This document shows, one piece after another, positions 25,494 through 34,433 of a DNA stretch of 64,000 nt. Below the pieces are notes generated by a model that was not told the origin of the DNA, made no database searches, and worked only from the letters and a program-made list of their open reading frames with translations. How positions within the stretch are numbered: the first letter of the stretch is position 1; the number at the start of each line of letters is the position of its first letter. The translations under genes were made by a program, and so were the position numbers. Source of the DNA: Planococcus donghaensis MPA1U2 (GTDB lineage Bacteria; Bacillota; Bacilli; Bacillales_A; Planococcaceae); the NCBI RefSeq assembly GCF_000189395.1, contig NZ_AEPB01000027.1, forward strand, positions 62,006-126,005, read 5' to 3'.

Positions 25494-25519
25494 GTTTAGT
25501 TTCATATAAGTAAGGGGAT
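25494..25519 (+). promoter_or_regulatory. possible sigma-B promoter of the TM-helix gene
   Basis: GTTTAG, 14-nt spacer, GGGGAT, 42 nt before the start; one mismatch in each box to GTTTAA / GGGWAW. Confidence 0.35.
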
Positions 25520-25561
25520 AATAATAATAGAATGTGTACAAAACAAAAGGAGGGCGAGTTT

Positions 25562-26821
25562 ATGAATGATATTGGCAACTCTTTTAGAGGAGTTGGAAAC
25601 ACGATTATCGACTACATTCCAAACGTTTTAGGGGCATTATTATTATTACTTGTCGCATGGATTGTAGCAACGGTTGTGCGGGCTATTTTCACTAAAGGAT
25701 TGAAAAAAGCAGGTGCAGATCGGGCCATGGTCAAAGGGCATATGGCGAAAACAAAAGAAGACGCAGACAGCATACTGGATTCTATAGGGAAAATTCTTTA
25801 TTACCTAATCTTCATTTTGTTTATTCCGAGCGTTTTGCAAGCATTGGATATGAACAATGTAGCACAGCCAATTTCAAATATGATGGATAAGCTATTGGCA
25901 TTCTTGCCAAATCTTTTCATGGCTATTATTATCCTCGTAATTGGTTACTTTGTAGCAAAGTTTGTAAAAAATCTTGTCTTCAGCCTACTAACAGCCATTA
26001 ACATTGATAAGTGGTTTAATAAGTTTACTAACAAACCAAGTGGCACAACAGGAACAACTAGAATGGACGCTGGAGACAAAGCAACATTAGCAAATGTATT
26101 AGCTAATATCGTCTTTGTTATTGTCTTAATTCCAATTTTGACAATTGCGTTAGAAACATTGAACATCCAGTCTATCTCTGAACCCATTGTAAACATGCTC
26201 AACCAAGTTTTAAACATGATTCCAAACATCTTTGTAGCGATCATTCTCATTCTAGTGGGTGTCTTAATCGCCAAATTTGTTGGAGACTTGTTGATTAGCT
26301 TATTGAATGGAACAGGGATCAACCGCTTCTCGACATATTTGAACACGGATAAAACAAAAACACCAAGTTTTGATATTGCCAATATCATCGGAAAAGTCGT
26401 GCAAGCGATCATCATTATCTTCTTTACTGTAGAAGCGATGAACGTGTTGCAACTAGACGTACTAAATGGAATTGGTGAAGCAGTAATTGCATACTTGCCG
26501 CTTCTCATTAGTTCATTAATTATTCTAGGTTTAGGATTGATTGGTGGTAGCTTACTTGGAAACTACGTAAAACAAGCTTCTGGAAATCGCTTTATGGGAG
26601 CTGTCGTGAAATACATCATTATCATTATTGCCGTATTCATGACGCTTGATCAGTTGAATTTTGCGACAAACATTGTTAACTTGGCCTTCCTATTCATTAT
26701 CGCTGGACTGGCTGTAGCATTTGCCATTTCCTTCGGTATGGGTGGACGCGAATTTGCGAAGCGCCAACTTGAGAAGTTTGAAGCTAAAATGGAAAAAGAA
26801 AACGATAAGCCAGATCTATAA
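25562..26821 (+). CDS. mechanosensitive-channel-related protein with repeated TM-helix units
   Basis: 419 aa. Four related hydrophobic units: LGALLLLLVAWIVATVVRA (about residue 20), NLFMAIIILVIGYFVAKFV (about 120), NIFVAIILILVGVLIAKFV (about 223) and LLISSLIILGLGLIGGSLLG (about 312), each followed by an amphipathic stretch. This is the conserved 'TM helix' repeat (PF05552) found in MscS-like proteins. The C-terminal GMGGREFAKRQLEKFEAKME is a cytoplasmic coil. No clear MscS beta-domain is seen, so channel activity is inference. Start from AGGAGGGCGAG at 25546-25556; the upstream frame covers that site. Confidence 0.82.
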   Translation: MNDIGNSFRGVGNTIIDYIPNVLGALLLLLVAWIVATVVRAIFTKGLKKAGADRAMVKGHMAKTKEDADSILDSIGKILYYLIFILFIPSVLQALDMNNVAQPISNMMDKLLAFLPNLFMAIIILVIGYFVAKFVKNLVFSLLTAINIDKWFNKFTNKPSGTTGTTRMDAGDKATLANVLANIVFVIVLIPILTIALETLNIQSISEPIVNMLNQVLNMIPNIFVAIILILVGVLIAKFVGDLLISLLNGTGINRFSTYLNTDKTKTPSFDIANIIGKVVQAIIIIFFTVEAMNVLQLDVLNGIGEAVIAYLPLLISSLIILGLGLIGGSLLGNYVKQASGNRFMGAVVKYIIIIIAVFMTLDQLNFATNIVNLAFLFIIAGLAVAFAISFGMGGREFAKRQLEKFEAKMEKENDKPDL

Positions 26822-26830
26822 GTTCATTCT

Positions 26831-26872
26831 CAAATCCCCTTAGGTTGATATCAACCTAAGGGGATTTTTTTG
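26831..26872 (+). terminator. intrinsic terminator
   Basis: AAATCCCCTTAGGTTGA / TCAACCTAAGGGGATTT then TTTT; ends the TM-helix gene. Confidence 0.95.
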
Positions 26873-27086
26873 TTGTTTGGAAAAAAATTAAAAGGCAAGG
26901 GAGATGCTAGTGGAAAACGAAGGAGGTTAAAATTATATTGAAATATAAATAAATGAACTCCTTTTGTTAAATGTATACATAACTTATACACTAAAAATAA
27001 AGAAACTTATACTAGCTAAGAAAGAAAAGGCGCTGTTAATGTATAAATGCTTTTAATATAGTAGTTTAAATAATTAAAAAATTCAG

Positions 27087-27116
27087 TTGACTTGATTTTA
27101 TGACAGCGGTTACAAT
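27087..27116 (+). promoter_or_regulatory. sigma-A promoter of the symporter/acyl-CoA synthetase operon
   Basis: TTGACT, 18-nt spacer, TACAAT. The spacer and -10 are overlapped by the cre site. The rest of the ~350-nt gap before it (26873-27086) is AT-rich with no feature I can support. Confidence 0.65.
27101..27114 (+). promoter_or_regulatory. cre site (CcpA)
   Basis: TGACAGCGGTTACA matches the cre consensus TGWAANCGNTNWCA at 13 of 14 positions. Its place over the promoter implies repression by CcpA when glucose-type carbon is ample. Confidence 0.75.
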
Positions 27117-27165
27117 CAAGAGAGTTATTCTTTAGATAATAAAAAAGGGGGACCGTATTTTTAAA

Positions 27166-27185
27166 AACTGAGCGAACGCTCAGTT
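27166..27185. promoter_or_regulatory. perfect 20-bp palindrome, probable TetR-type operator
   Basis: AACTGAGCGAACGCTCAGTT, perfect dyad, 50 nt downstream of the promoter and 42 nt before the first gene. Lacks the T tract and loop of a terminator. Looks like operators of TetR-family acyl-CoA/fatty-acid regulators; the regulator gene is not in the window. Confidence 0.6.
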
Positions 27186-27227
27186 GGGGGATGGGTAATA
27201 TAGAATTTAATTGAAATGGGGAATATG

Positions 27228-27497
27228 ATGAAAGCGTATAAAAAGGAAGTTCAATTTACAATTTGGATGACAGCGGCCTTTATACTAGTTGGTAATGTAG
27301 GATTAATATTCTCAGTATTTCCAGTTGATGCGATGTTATTTGGTTTTCCAGTGATGTATATTGTTCCGATTTTGATGGGCTGGTTTGGTGTTTTCATTTT
27401 AACCATAGTAGCTGGGAAAATTGGAAATCGTATTGATGATGAAATCGATAGTGAAAACGATGCGCTTGGAGTTTCCAGCGAAGTAAAGGATGTGTAA
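27228..27497 (+). CDS. small subunit-type membrane protein of sodium:solute symporter
   Basis: 89 aa with two hydrophobic helices (WMTAAFILVGNVGLIFSVF; MYIVPILMGWFGVFILTIVAG) and an acidic tail. Its position directly before an SSS symporter and its shape match the DUF485/DUF4212 small partners of such symporters. The stop codon abuts the ATG of the next gene. Start uncertain among ATGs at 27216, 27225 and 27228; GGGGAA at 27218-27222 favours 27228. Confidence 0.75.
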   Translation: MKAYKKEVQFTIWMTAAFILVGNVGLIFSVFPVDAMLFGFPVMYIVPILMGWFGVFILTIVAGKIGNRIDDEIDSENDALGVSSEVKDV

Positions 27498-29150
27498 ATG
27501 ATGGAAGCACAAAACTGGCAGTTATCCAATCCGATTCTCGGTTTAGCAGTTGTAGGAGCAACATTTTTATTGTTTTATATTGTTGGATTTATATCCAACC
27601 GGAAAAGTGCGTCAGCTAAAGACCTATACATAGGTGGCGGGAACGTTGGAGCTTTTACTAATGGCTTAGCGATGGCATCGACTTACATGAGTTTGGCAAC
27701 ATTCCTTGGTATTACTGCATTAATTCTTAAATTACAGGTGCCATTTATCATGCTTTGGATTCAATTGATTTTGGCAATTCCATTAATCACGATTATTTAT
27801 GGTACTAGCCTTCGTCGAATGGGTGCTTTCTCACCGACTCATTTTATCCGTGATCGATACGGTGTAACAGCTTCTATTATCGCTGCTCTTTTTATGATAT
27901 TAGTTTCTGTTATGTATGCGTTAGGACAAATGATTGGAATCGCCATTACATTTGAAACCTTACTCGGAATTCCTTATTTAACTGGACTTTTTGTGTTTGG
28001 GCTACTTATTGTGGGCTACATCACAATTGGTGGTATGGCTGGAGCCACAAACAATGCTGCGATTCAAATGGTTATTATCGCGTTAATGTTTATCATCCCG
28101 CTTGGCGCAATTATGAAAGCAATTGGAGCATCGGGATGGTACTTCCCACCACTGTTCTATGCGGATATGGTTCCGGCGATGCTTGAGTCGTTGCCAACTT
28201 TCTTTGATTATCAATTTTCACCTAAATGGTATTTCTCTATTATTCCAGCTTTAACCATTGGAGCTTTAGGATTACCTCACCTAGCGATGCGTGTTTACAC
28301 TGCATCTAGCTTGAAAAGTGCGCGTTCTGCAATGGTTTGGTTCGCCTTTATTCTTGGGTTAGTGTTCTCGGCAACTTATGCCATGGGCTTTGTAGGCGTC
28401 TTTGCCACCACCACTGAAGGTCTAGTCATTTCAGAAGGAGATGCAGATAAACTAACGATTATTTTGAACTTGGTTTATAACCCAGAATGGGTAACGGCAC
28501 TTGTCATTGCAGGTGCCATTTCAGCAGGACTTTCAACGTTAAGCGGTAACTTGCTAGCAATTGGCGCTTTGATTTCACAAGATATTATCGCAACATTAAA
28601 GCCAAATATTCCACAACGCCTAAGTTTACGTATCGGCTTTATTGCGATTTTTGCAGGCGGATTGGTTAGTATTTTGCTAGCAATCGAACCTCCGGCTTTC
28701 TTAGTAGTTAGTATTTTATGGGCATTTGGTTTAGCTGGAGTCACAAATGCTCCGCTAATTATTGTCGGAGTTTGGTGGAAAGAAGCCAATAAATTCGGCG
28801 CCATTGCAGCTTCGGTCGTTGGTGGTGCAGTTTACATCATCGTGTCACCATTTGTTTTCCCGAGTATTGTTTTGACTGGGCATGGGGTAACAGACGGTAT
28901 GGGATTATCAGGTGCAATGCTTGCTGTACCGATTAGTTTCATCTTACTAATTGTCGTTTCGTATATTACGAATCGTATGCCAAGTTTACAAAGAAGATTA
29001 ACGAAGCAATCCGATATTGAATTGATTGAACGCATTCATGGGTGGAGAGATATTAAAACATATCGTTACAATAGTACACTTGGCGCTGGAGTAACGGTGG
29101 TCGTTTCCGCTGTTGTCGCGATATGGGCATTGATGCCATGGGGAATGTAA
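27498..29150 (+). CDS. sodium:solute symporter (SSS family), acetate/carboxylate-permease-like
   Basis: 550 aa with about 13 helices. SSS hallmarks: the start GGGNVGAFTNGLAMASTYMS (sodium-site helix 1), GYITIGGMAGATNNAAIQMV, and AGAISAGLSTLSGNLLAIG (helix 8 region with Ser/Thr of the Na2 site). The pattern with a small partner gene and a downstream acyl-CoA synthetase is that of ActP/YwcA-type carboxylate permeases. Exact acid unknown. Tightly coupled: 0 nt from the gene before, 3 nt to the next. Confidence 0.88.
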   Translation: MMEAQNWQLSNPILGLAVVGATFLLFYIVGFISNRKSASAKDLYIGGGNVGAFTNGLAMASTYMSLATFLGITALILKLQVPFIMLWIQLILAIPLITIIYGTSLRRMGAFSPTHFIRDRYGVTASIIAALFMILVSVMYALGQMIGIAITFETLLGIPYLTGLFVFGLLIVGYITIGGMAGATNNAAIQMVIIALMFIIPLGAIMKAIGASGWYFPPLFYADMVPAMLESLPTFFDYQFSPKWYFSIIPALTIGALGLPHLAMRVYTASSLKSARSAMVWFAFILGLVFSATYAMGFVGVFATTTEGLVISEGDADKLTIILNLVYNPEWVTALVIAGAISAGLSTLSGNLLAIGALISQDIIATLKPNIPQRLSLRIGFIAIFAGGLVSILLAIEPPAFLVVSILWAFGLAGVTNAPLIIVGVWWKEANKFGAIAASVVGGAVYIIVSPFVFPSIVLTGHGVTDGMGLSGAMLAVPISFILLIVVSYITNRMPSLQRRLTKQSDIELIERIHGWRDIKTYRYNSTLGAGVTVVVSAVVAIWALMPWGM

Positions 29151-29153
29151 CAG

Positions 29154-29720
29154 ATGAAAGAGAAGGTGAGTAAAATGGTCGGGAAAATGGTTGCATTAAA
29201 TGATTCATCTTTTCGGTCATTTTTAGCATTACCGAAAACACAATGGGTCAGCAATCTATTGCTGTTCATCGTTGGTTTAGGCTATGGCGCGATTTCAATC
29301 GCGTCAAATGCCTCATACATAGCAAGTTTCGATTCAACTTTGTTACAAAACGTCATTGTTCCAGCAATTTTTCTTTTGTTTGGTTTGCTTATGGCGTTTG
29401 TTACAAAAATTGGTCTCGCATTGTTACTCTGGGCAGGATCAAAAGCTTTTGGTGGAAAAGGGCTATTACGGGACATTAACCAATCGGCACCCGTAGCTTT
29501 ACTACCTGGGCTTCTTGGGGCCCCATATTTAGTAGAAGCAGCGAATGGGCATCCATTAGTTTATGTATTACTCGCAATAGGGATTGTATGGATGTATCTC
29601 GTGTCCGTTAAAATTATTAAAACAACTCAAAATTTCACATCAGCTAAAGCTTATTTAGCAGCGTTGGCGGCCTTTGCATTTTTAGCGAGTGTCTACTATT
29701 TAATCTTACCGCCAGCGTGA
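29154..29720 (+). CDS. Yip1-domain-like membrane protein
   Basis: 188 aa with five hydrophobic helices (NLLLFIVGLGYGAISIA; VIVPAIFLLFGLLMAFVT; LALLLWAGSKAFGGKG; VYVLLAIGIVWMYLVSV; AYLAALAAFAFLASVYYL). The central LLLWAGSKAFGGKG ... APVALLPGLLGAPYLV layout is that of Yip1/DUF1282 proteins. No enzymatic motif. It is locked between symporter and synthetase genes, so it may aid uptake or handling of the same acid; this is inference. Confidence 0.7.
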   Translation: MKEKVSKMVGKMVALNDSSFRSFLALPKTQWVSNLLLFIVGLGYGAISIASNASYIASFDSTLLQNVIVPAIFLLFGLLMAFVTKIGLALLLWAGSKAFGGKGLLRDINQSAPVALLPGLLGAPYLVEAANGHPLVYVLLAIGIVWMYLVSVKIIKTTQNFTSAKAYLAALAAFAFLASVYYLILPPA

Positions 29721-29743
29721 AAAATTAGAATGGAGGCTATTTT

Positions 29744-31321
29744 ATGGAATTCAACGATTTAATTGCACCGGAGCAATACAATATTACTTTGGAATTGGAA
29801 AAATACAAAGAAGATACTGAGCGTTTGGCTATTAGATGGTTAGATAGCGAAGGCAATCGCGAAGATCTTTCTTATAAAGAGCTAATCGATAAAATGAATC
29901 AATACGCTCAAGCTTTGTTAAAGTTGGGGATTGAAAAAGGTGACCGCATGCTAATTATTCTTCCGCGTATACCGGAAGCGTACATCACATATTTAGCTTG
30001 TTTACGTGCAGGGATCGTTGCAATACCGTGTTCTGAAATGCTTCGTAAAAAAGATTTAGTTTACCGCATGCATCATTCAGGCGCGAAAGGAATTGTAGCA
30101 CATTATAAAACGACTGCTGAGACCAACTCGATTGATGAAGAACTTGAAGCATTAAACAACAAATTGATTATCGGCGGCAAAGAAGAAGGCTGGCAATCTT
30201 TTGAGGAGCTAGCAGAGAATGAGTCAGCAAATTTTGATGCTGTCGATACAAACCGTGAAGATATGGCATTCTTGTCTTATACATCAGGTACAACCGGTAA
30301 TCCAAAAGGCGTAGTTCACGTTCATGGTTGGGGTTATGCCCATGTCCGGACAGCCGCAACAAAGTGGCTAGGTGTTAAAAGTGGCGATATGGTTTGGGCA
30401 ACGGCAGCGCCTGGGTGGCAAAAATGGATTTGGAGTCCTTTCCTATCAACTATTACATTAGGTGCCACAGCTTTTGTTTACAACGGACCGTTTGATGCTT
30501 TAAAATACTTGGATTTACTAAAAACTGAAGAAATCAACGTTCTTTGTTGTACGCCAACAGAATACCGGATTATGGCAAAAGTAGAGAATCTCGATTCTTA
30601 CAAATTACCAGAGTTAAGATCCGCCGTGTCTGCTGGAGAGCCTTTAAACCGACAAGTAATCGAAGCATTCCAACAAGCATTTAATTTAAATGTTCGGGAT
30701 GGTTATGGGCAAACAGAAAACACCTTACTTGTTGGCACTTTACAAGACATGGAAGTAAAAGCGGGGTCAATGGGCAAACCAACACCAGGTAATCCAGTTG
30801 ATATCATCAATGATGAAGGCAATCCGACAGCAGTAGGGGAAGTAGGAGATATTGCTGTTCACCGTGATTGTCCAGCATTATTCCGTGAATATTACCGTGA
30901 TTCTGAGCGAACCAAAGCCGCGTTCCGTGGGGATTGGTATTTAACAGGAGACCAAGCATCACGCGATGAAGATGGCTACTTCTGGTTCGAAGGAAGAAGT
31001 GATGATATTATCATCAGTTCAGGTTACACCATTGGGCCGTTTGAAGTTGAAGATGCGTTGATGAAGCATGAAGCGATTCAAGAATGCGCCGTTGTTGCAG
31101 CGCCTGATGAAATTCGAGGCAATATTGTCAAAGCGTATATTGTGTTGCGCAACCCGCAAGACTTAACGGATAAAGATGCATTAATTAAACAATTACAAGA
31201 CCATGTAAAAGAAATTACTGCGCCTTATAAATATCCGCGTGTTATTGAATTTTTAGAAGAATTGCCAAAAACTGCTTCGGGCAAAATTCGCCGCGTTGAG
31301 TTACGAAAATTAAATGCATAA
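29744..31321 (+). CDS. acyl-CoA synthetase (AMP-forming), short/medium/branched-chain type
   Basis: 525 aa. Adenylation motifs: P-loop LSYTSGTTGNPKG (about residue 183), A5 DGYGQTEN, A7 WYLTGDQASRDEDGY, A8 FEGRSDDIIISSGYTIGPFE and A10 PKTASGKIRR with the catalytic Lys near residue 516. Resembles MbcS/YtcI-type and medium-chain ligases more than acetyl-CoA synthetase, which is about 570-650 aa. Last gene of the operon, 23 nt after the Yip1-like gene. With the symporter it makes an uptake-and-activation unit for a carboxylic acid. Confidence 0.88.
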   Translation: MEFNDLIAPEQYNITLELEKYKEDTERLAIRWLDSEGNREDLSYKELIDKMNQYAQALLKLGIEKGDRMLIILPRIPEAYITYLACLRAGIVAIPCSEMLRKKDLVYRMHHSGAKGIVAHYKTTAETNSIDEELEALNNKLIIGGKEEGWQSFEELAENESANFDAVDTNREDMAFLSYTSGTTGNPKGVVHVHGWGYAHVRTAATKWLGVKSGDMVWATAAPGWQKWIWSPFLSTITLGATAFVYNGPFDALKYLDLLKTEEINVLCCTPTEYRIMAKVENLDSYKLPELRSAVSAGEPLNRQVIEAFQQAFNLNVRDGYGQTENTLLVGTLQDMEVKAGSMGKPTPGNPVDIINDEGNPTAVGEVGDIAVHRDCPALFREYYRDSERTKAAFRGDWYLTGDQASRDEDGYFWFEGRSDDIIISSGYTIGPFEVEDALMKHEAIQECAVVAAPDEIRGNIVKAYIVLRNPQDLTDKDALIKQLQDHVKEITAPYKYPRVIEFLEELPKTASGKIRRVELRKLNA

Positions 31322-31322
31322 T

Positions 31323-31365
31323 TAAAAAATGCCGGACAGTATCTAGACTGTTCGGCATTTTTATA
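31323..31365. terminator. bidirectional terminator
   Basis: AAAAATGCCGGACAGT / ACTGTTCGGCATTTTT with one G-T pair; between the convergent synthetase and liaR genes. Confidence 0.92.
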
Positions 31366-31366
31366 T

Positions 31367-32002
31367 TTATTTGGGAGGGGTAATCAATTTATGTTGAAAT
31401 GCATAAATTACGGCTTGCGTTCGGTCATGAACTTCTAGTTTCGCAAGAATATTGGAAACATGTGTTTTTACCGTTTTTACTGCAATAAACAATTGGTCGG
31501 CAACTTCTTGGTTGGTTAAGCCACGTGCGAGAAGCAATAAAATCTCCATTTCACGTTCAGTTAAATCGTCGTGAAGAACACGTTCATGACGCATTTGCTT
31601 CATCATTTTGGTCATTACTTCTGGCTCGAGAACCGGTGTGCCATTCATAGTTTCACGAATCGAATCCGCAATTCGGGAAGCTTTTGATGTTTTCAAGATG
31701 TAACTGACGGCTCCCGCTTGGAGAGCTGGGTATACTTTATCATCATCGAGAAAACTTGTAACAATCATGATTTTGGCTTCTGGCCACTGTTCGATGATGG
31801 CTTTTGTTGCTTCTGCCCCGTTCATAATAGGCATTACCATATCCATCAAAATTAAATCAGGTCGCAACTGTAATGCCATTTGAACAGCTTCTTGTCCATT
31901 TGTGGCTTCACCTACGACTTCCATATCCTGTTGAGACTGCAAGTAAGCTGAGACACCTATGCGTACCATTTCATGGTCATCCACTAATAAGATTCGAATC
32001 AT
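31367..32002 (-). CDS. liaR: response regulator LiaR
   Basis: 211 aa (same as B. subtilis LiaR). Receiver: LLVDDHEMVRIGV with acid pocket, phosphoryl Asp in DLILMDMVMPIMNG (about residue 54), Thr in IMIVTSF and Lys in YILKTSKASR. C-terminal LuxR/NarL HTH: LTEREMEILLLLARGLTNQE, IAVKTVKTHVSNILAKL. Activates the lia promoter under cell-wall stress. The ATG at 32002 follows GAAAGGAAG; it overlaps liaS by 26 nt. Confidence 0.94.
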   Translation of the reverse strand: MIRILLVDDHEMVRIGVSAYLQSQQDMEVVGEATNGQEAVQMALQLRPDLILMDMVMPIMNGAEATKAIIEQWPEAKIMIVTSFLDDDKVYPALQAGAVSYILKTSKASRIADSIRETMNGTPVLEPEVMTKMMKQMRHERVLHDDLTEREMEILLLLARGLTNQEVADQLFIAVKTVKTHVSNILAKLEVHDRTQAVIYAFQHKLITPPK

Positions 32003-33023
32003 CGGCTTTCTTCCTTTCAATCGGAACTTTTATTTCTACGATGGTGCCTTCAGAAGGTACAGAAACAATTTTGCTTGTTGCCCCAATTTCGATGGCGCGT
32101 TCTTCAATATGCTTTAAGCCGTAAGAAGTGGATTTAGATTGTTCGCTTTCAAATCCAACCCCATTGTCTTGTATGCGTAAGATGGCGAAGTGGTCTCGTT
32201 CGACAAACAAAATATGAACTTCAGTAGCTTTCGAATGGCGCAAAGTATTTGATAAAGTTTCTTGTGCTATCCGAAATAAATGATCTTCCGCGCCTTTTTG
32301 TAAAGGTACTTCTTCTAATTTATGATTAATCGTAAAATATACTTTTTCTTTCAGTTCAGTAACCAATTCAAACAAACCTTGACGTAAGCTCTTGTCGTGA
32401 AGAGCAGCCGGGCGTAAATGTAATAACAAGGCACGCATTTCTAGTTGAGCTTGCTGCACCATTTTTTCTGTTTGCAATAATCCGGGCTGGACATTTTCGC
32501 CTTCTGTCATAGATGACAACAGCATCGACGCAGCGAAAAGTTGCTGCGAAACAGAATCATGCAATTCTCTTGCTAGTCGTTGTCGTTCCATGATCAAGCG
32601 CTCTTGAATCACCTGATCTTGTGTTTCCGCTCGTTCGTTGGCAATCCGCGTTAAACTTTTGCGCTGCGTTTCCAGAAGCTTTTGTAGTTTTAATATAGAG
32701 CTGGATAAATTACGCGGCAAGGTTTTCATATTTGCTGCTTGAACGACAGTGCTATCTTCGTTCCGCAAAAGTGCTTGAAAAATTTTTTCGATTTCTTGTA
32801 CTTTTGATCGGGATAATGATTCAGTCCACCATGAGATACCAACAGACAAAGCAAGCATAAGAACCAATAACCAAATACCAAGTGGCAATCCTGCGATAAA
32901 ATCCTCCCATAAAACAGCCCATCCTTTAAACGAAGGCAAGCCGAGTAACGCAAATAAAATGCTAAAGACAATCAAAGCAAACAGTGTAATAAAGAATAAA
33001 CTGCGCGGGACTATTTGTCTCAT
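31977..33023 (-). CDS. liaS: sensor histidine kinase LiaS
   Basis: 348 aa, two N-terminal helices with a short extracytoplasmic loop (intramembrane-sensing type), HAMP-like linker, HisKA_3 dimerisation motif LARELHDSVSQQLFAASML with phospho-His, and HATPase boxes TLRHSKATEV (N box) and IQDNGVGFE (G1). Start at 33023 by GAGGTGA and by the 4-nt ATGA overlap with liaF. Works with LiaF, which keeps it off without envelope stress. Confidence 0.94.
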   Translation of the reverse strand: MRQIVPRSLFFITLFALIVFSILFALLGLPSFKGWAVLWEDFIAGLPLGIWLLVLMLALSVGISWWTESLSRSKVQEIEKIFQALLRNEDSTVVQAANMKTLPRNLSSSILKLQKLLETQRKSLTRIANERAETQDQVIQERLIMERQRLARELHDSVSQQLFAASMLLSSMTEGENVQPGLLQTEKMVQQAQLEMRALLLHLRPAALHDKSLRQGLFELVTELKEKVYFTINHKLEEVPLQKGAEDHLFRIAQETLSNTLRHSKATEVHILFVERDHFAILRIQDNGVGFESEQSKSTSYGLKHIEERAIEIGATSKIVSVPSEGTIVEIKVPIERKKADDSNLISG

Positions 33024-33718
33024 CGGCGAATCACCTCGACATCGCCCATCCAAGTGGTGACAGAAACGATTAGTTCTACTTTGCTGCCCTCATCTATAGG
33101 ATAGCCATCTTCTATATGGATTGTTCCGTTAATAATACGCTTTTTGTCCCCGTTGAAAAAACGGGATTCCCCAAGAAGTGTGGAATAAAACACACGTACA
33201 GGAACTTCATAAGGAACAATAACTTGGATTTTTCCAAAACCTTGACGAATAGAAACGAGTGATGTCTTTTTCGGCAAGACTGTTTGTGTGGTATCCACTA
33301 AAATATCGCCAACAAATCCTTGCACGTGTATGTCTTTCCATTCATACGCTTCAATGGGTGTGCTTTGCGCAGACAATACTTTGTTTTGAATAAGCCCTTT
33401 ATCCGTTGCTTCGTATATAGGAGCTGTTTGAAGCCAATCATTACCTTTCCACAAACGAACCAGCAAGTAAATGGCAAGGCTAAAGACCATTAAGCGTAAA
33501 CTCCACATCGACAAAATAGAAATCCCAATGAGGAAAGTACCTATCCAAAAATAAGAACGACGGTATTTTACTTTGTTTTTTAATGCATAGTAGATGGTTC
33601 CAATACCAAGAAGAATCAAAAACACACTGCCATTATCAAAAAAGGCAGCTTCTACAAAAATTAAAAATAAAGCGCTCAAAATAAAAAACGCTTGCTTGTT
33701 TGTTGAAAAATGGAACAT
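33020..33718 (-). CDS. liaF: LiaF, inhibitor of LiaS
   Basis: 232 aa. Four hydrophobic helices at the N-terminus (AFFILSALFLIFVEAAFF; VFLILLGIGTIYYALK; FWIGTFLIGISILSMW; LMVFSLAIYLLVRLW), then the LiaF C-terminal beta domain (HVQGFVGDILVDTTQTVLPK; FGKIQVIVPYEVPVRVF; SVTTWMGDVEVIRR). The start at 33718 follows AAGGAGG; 19 extra residues of the longer frame are not supported. Confidence 0.92.
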   Translation of the reverse strand: MFHFSTNKQAFFILSALFLIFVEAAFFDNGSVFLILLGIGTIYYALKNKVKYRRSYFWIGTFLIGISILSMWSLRLMVFSLAIYLLVRLWKGNDWLQTAPIYEATDKGLIQNKVLSAQSTPIEAYEWKDIHVQGFVGDILVDTTQTVLPKKTSLVSIRQGFGKIQVIVPYEVPVRVFYSTLLGESRFFNGDKKRIINGTIHIEDGYPIDEGSKVELIVSVTTWMGDVEVIRR

Positions 33719-33781
33719 AGCTTTTGCCTCCTTCTTTGTATCAGAAAAAAGGAGAAGAAGAAATCTTCTCCTCATCCTAAT

Positions 33782-34420
33782 TTAAACAAGTTCTTTTTGA
33801 TTTTCGCTCTTTTTCTCTAAAAATTCCAGACGACGTTCCATTGCGGAGCGTTCGTGACGTTCTTCGACTTTTGTGCCAAGTGTCGTAATATACGAAGTCA
33901 TATCTTCAAAAGAGCCAATGCGCTCTGCGACAAGTTCAGGACTCAGTAGTTTGTCCATTTGATAATGCGCACGAGTAGCATTTTCTTTGCCCATTAACTG
34001 AAGTTGCTTTACTTTCATGTCTTTTACTTTGTGTTTCATTTCTTCGTAGCGGTGTTCTAAACCTGTCAGTTCCTTGATGTTTTCATCAAGGTTGTTTTGC
34101 AAAGTCGTTACACGTTCTGCGTAAGTTTGAACTTCCATCGCTGCAAAGTCAGCAAGATCCGCTTCACCTGAAGCTTGTGCCAAGTCGGATTGACTTTGGC
34201 GTTTTTGAAGCATAGTAGAAGCTTCGGTTAATTCTTTTTCTAGTTTACCATTTAGTTGAGCTTGGCGTTCAACCCATTTTCCTGTTGCGGATGTCTGGTT
34301 TTCTGCCTCGGTAATGTAATGATTAAGTAAAGCTAAAGGATTTTTATCTTCTTTTCTTGCGACCAGGGCATCGACGTCCGTTGCCACTGCAAATTTTAAA
34401 CGTTCCCATAAAGTTGTCAT
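33782..34420 (-). CDS. liaH: LiaH, PspA/IM30-family membrane-stress protein
   Basis: 212 aa, almost wholly helical. PspA hallmarks: start LWERLKFAVATDVDALVARK, then long coiled coils (about residues 30-150). It forms membrane-protecting oligomers in relatives and is the main target of LiaR. Two genes back from liaF in the same direction; 63-nt gap to liaF without a clear terminator, so full read-through is likely. Confidence 0.92.
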   Translation of the reverse strand: MTTLWERLKFAVATDVDALVARKEDKNPLALLNHYITEAENQTSATGKWVERQAQLNGKLEKELTEASTMLQKRQSQSDLAQASGEADLADFAAMEVQTYAERVTTLQNNLDENIKELTGLEHRYEEMKHKVKDMKVKQLQLMGKENATRAHYQMDKLLSPELVAERIGSFEDMTSYITTLGTKVEERHERSAMERRLEFLEKKSENQKELV

Positions 34421-34433
34421 GTTCGTTTCCTCC

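Noticed and set aside
25945-26508. 187-codon antisense frame inside the TM-helix gene
   Set aside because: Exact shadow of a hydrophobic coding region; composition mirrors it and there is no ribosome site.
27166-27185. 20-bp palindrome as a terminator
   Set aside because: Loop would be two bases and no T tract follows; position between promoter and first gene fits an operator better.
33719-33775. N-terminal extension of liaF
   Set aside because: The AAGGAGG site lies within it and directs the ATG at 33718; the extension is out of line with known LiaF length.
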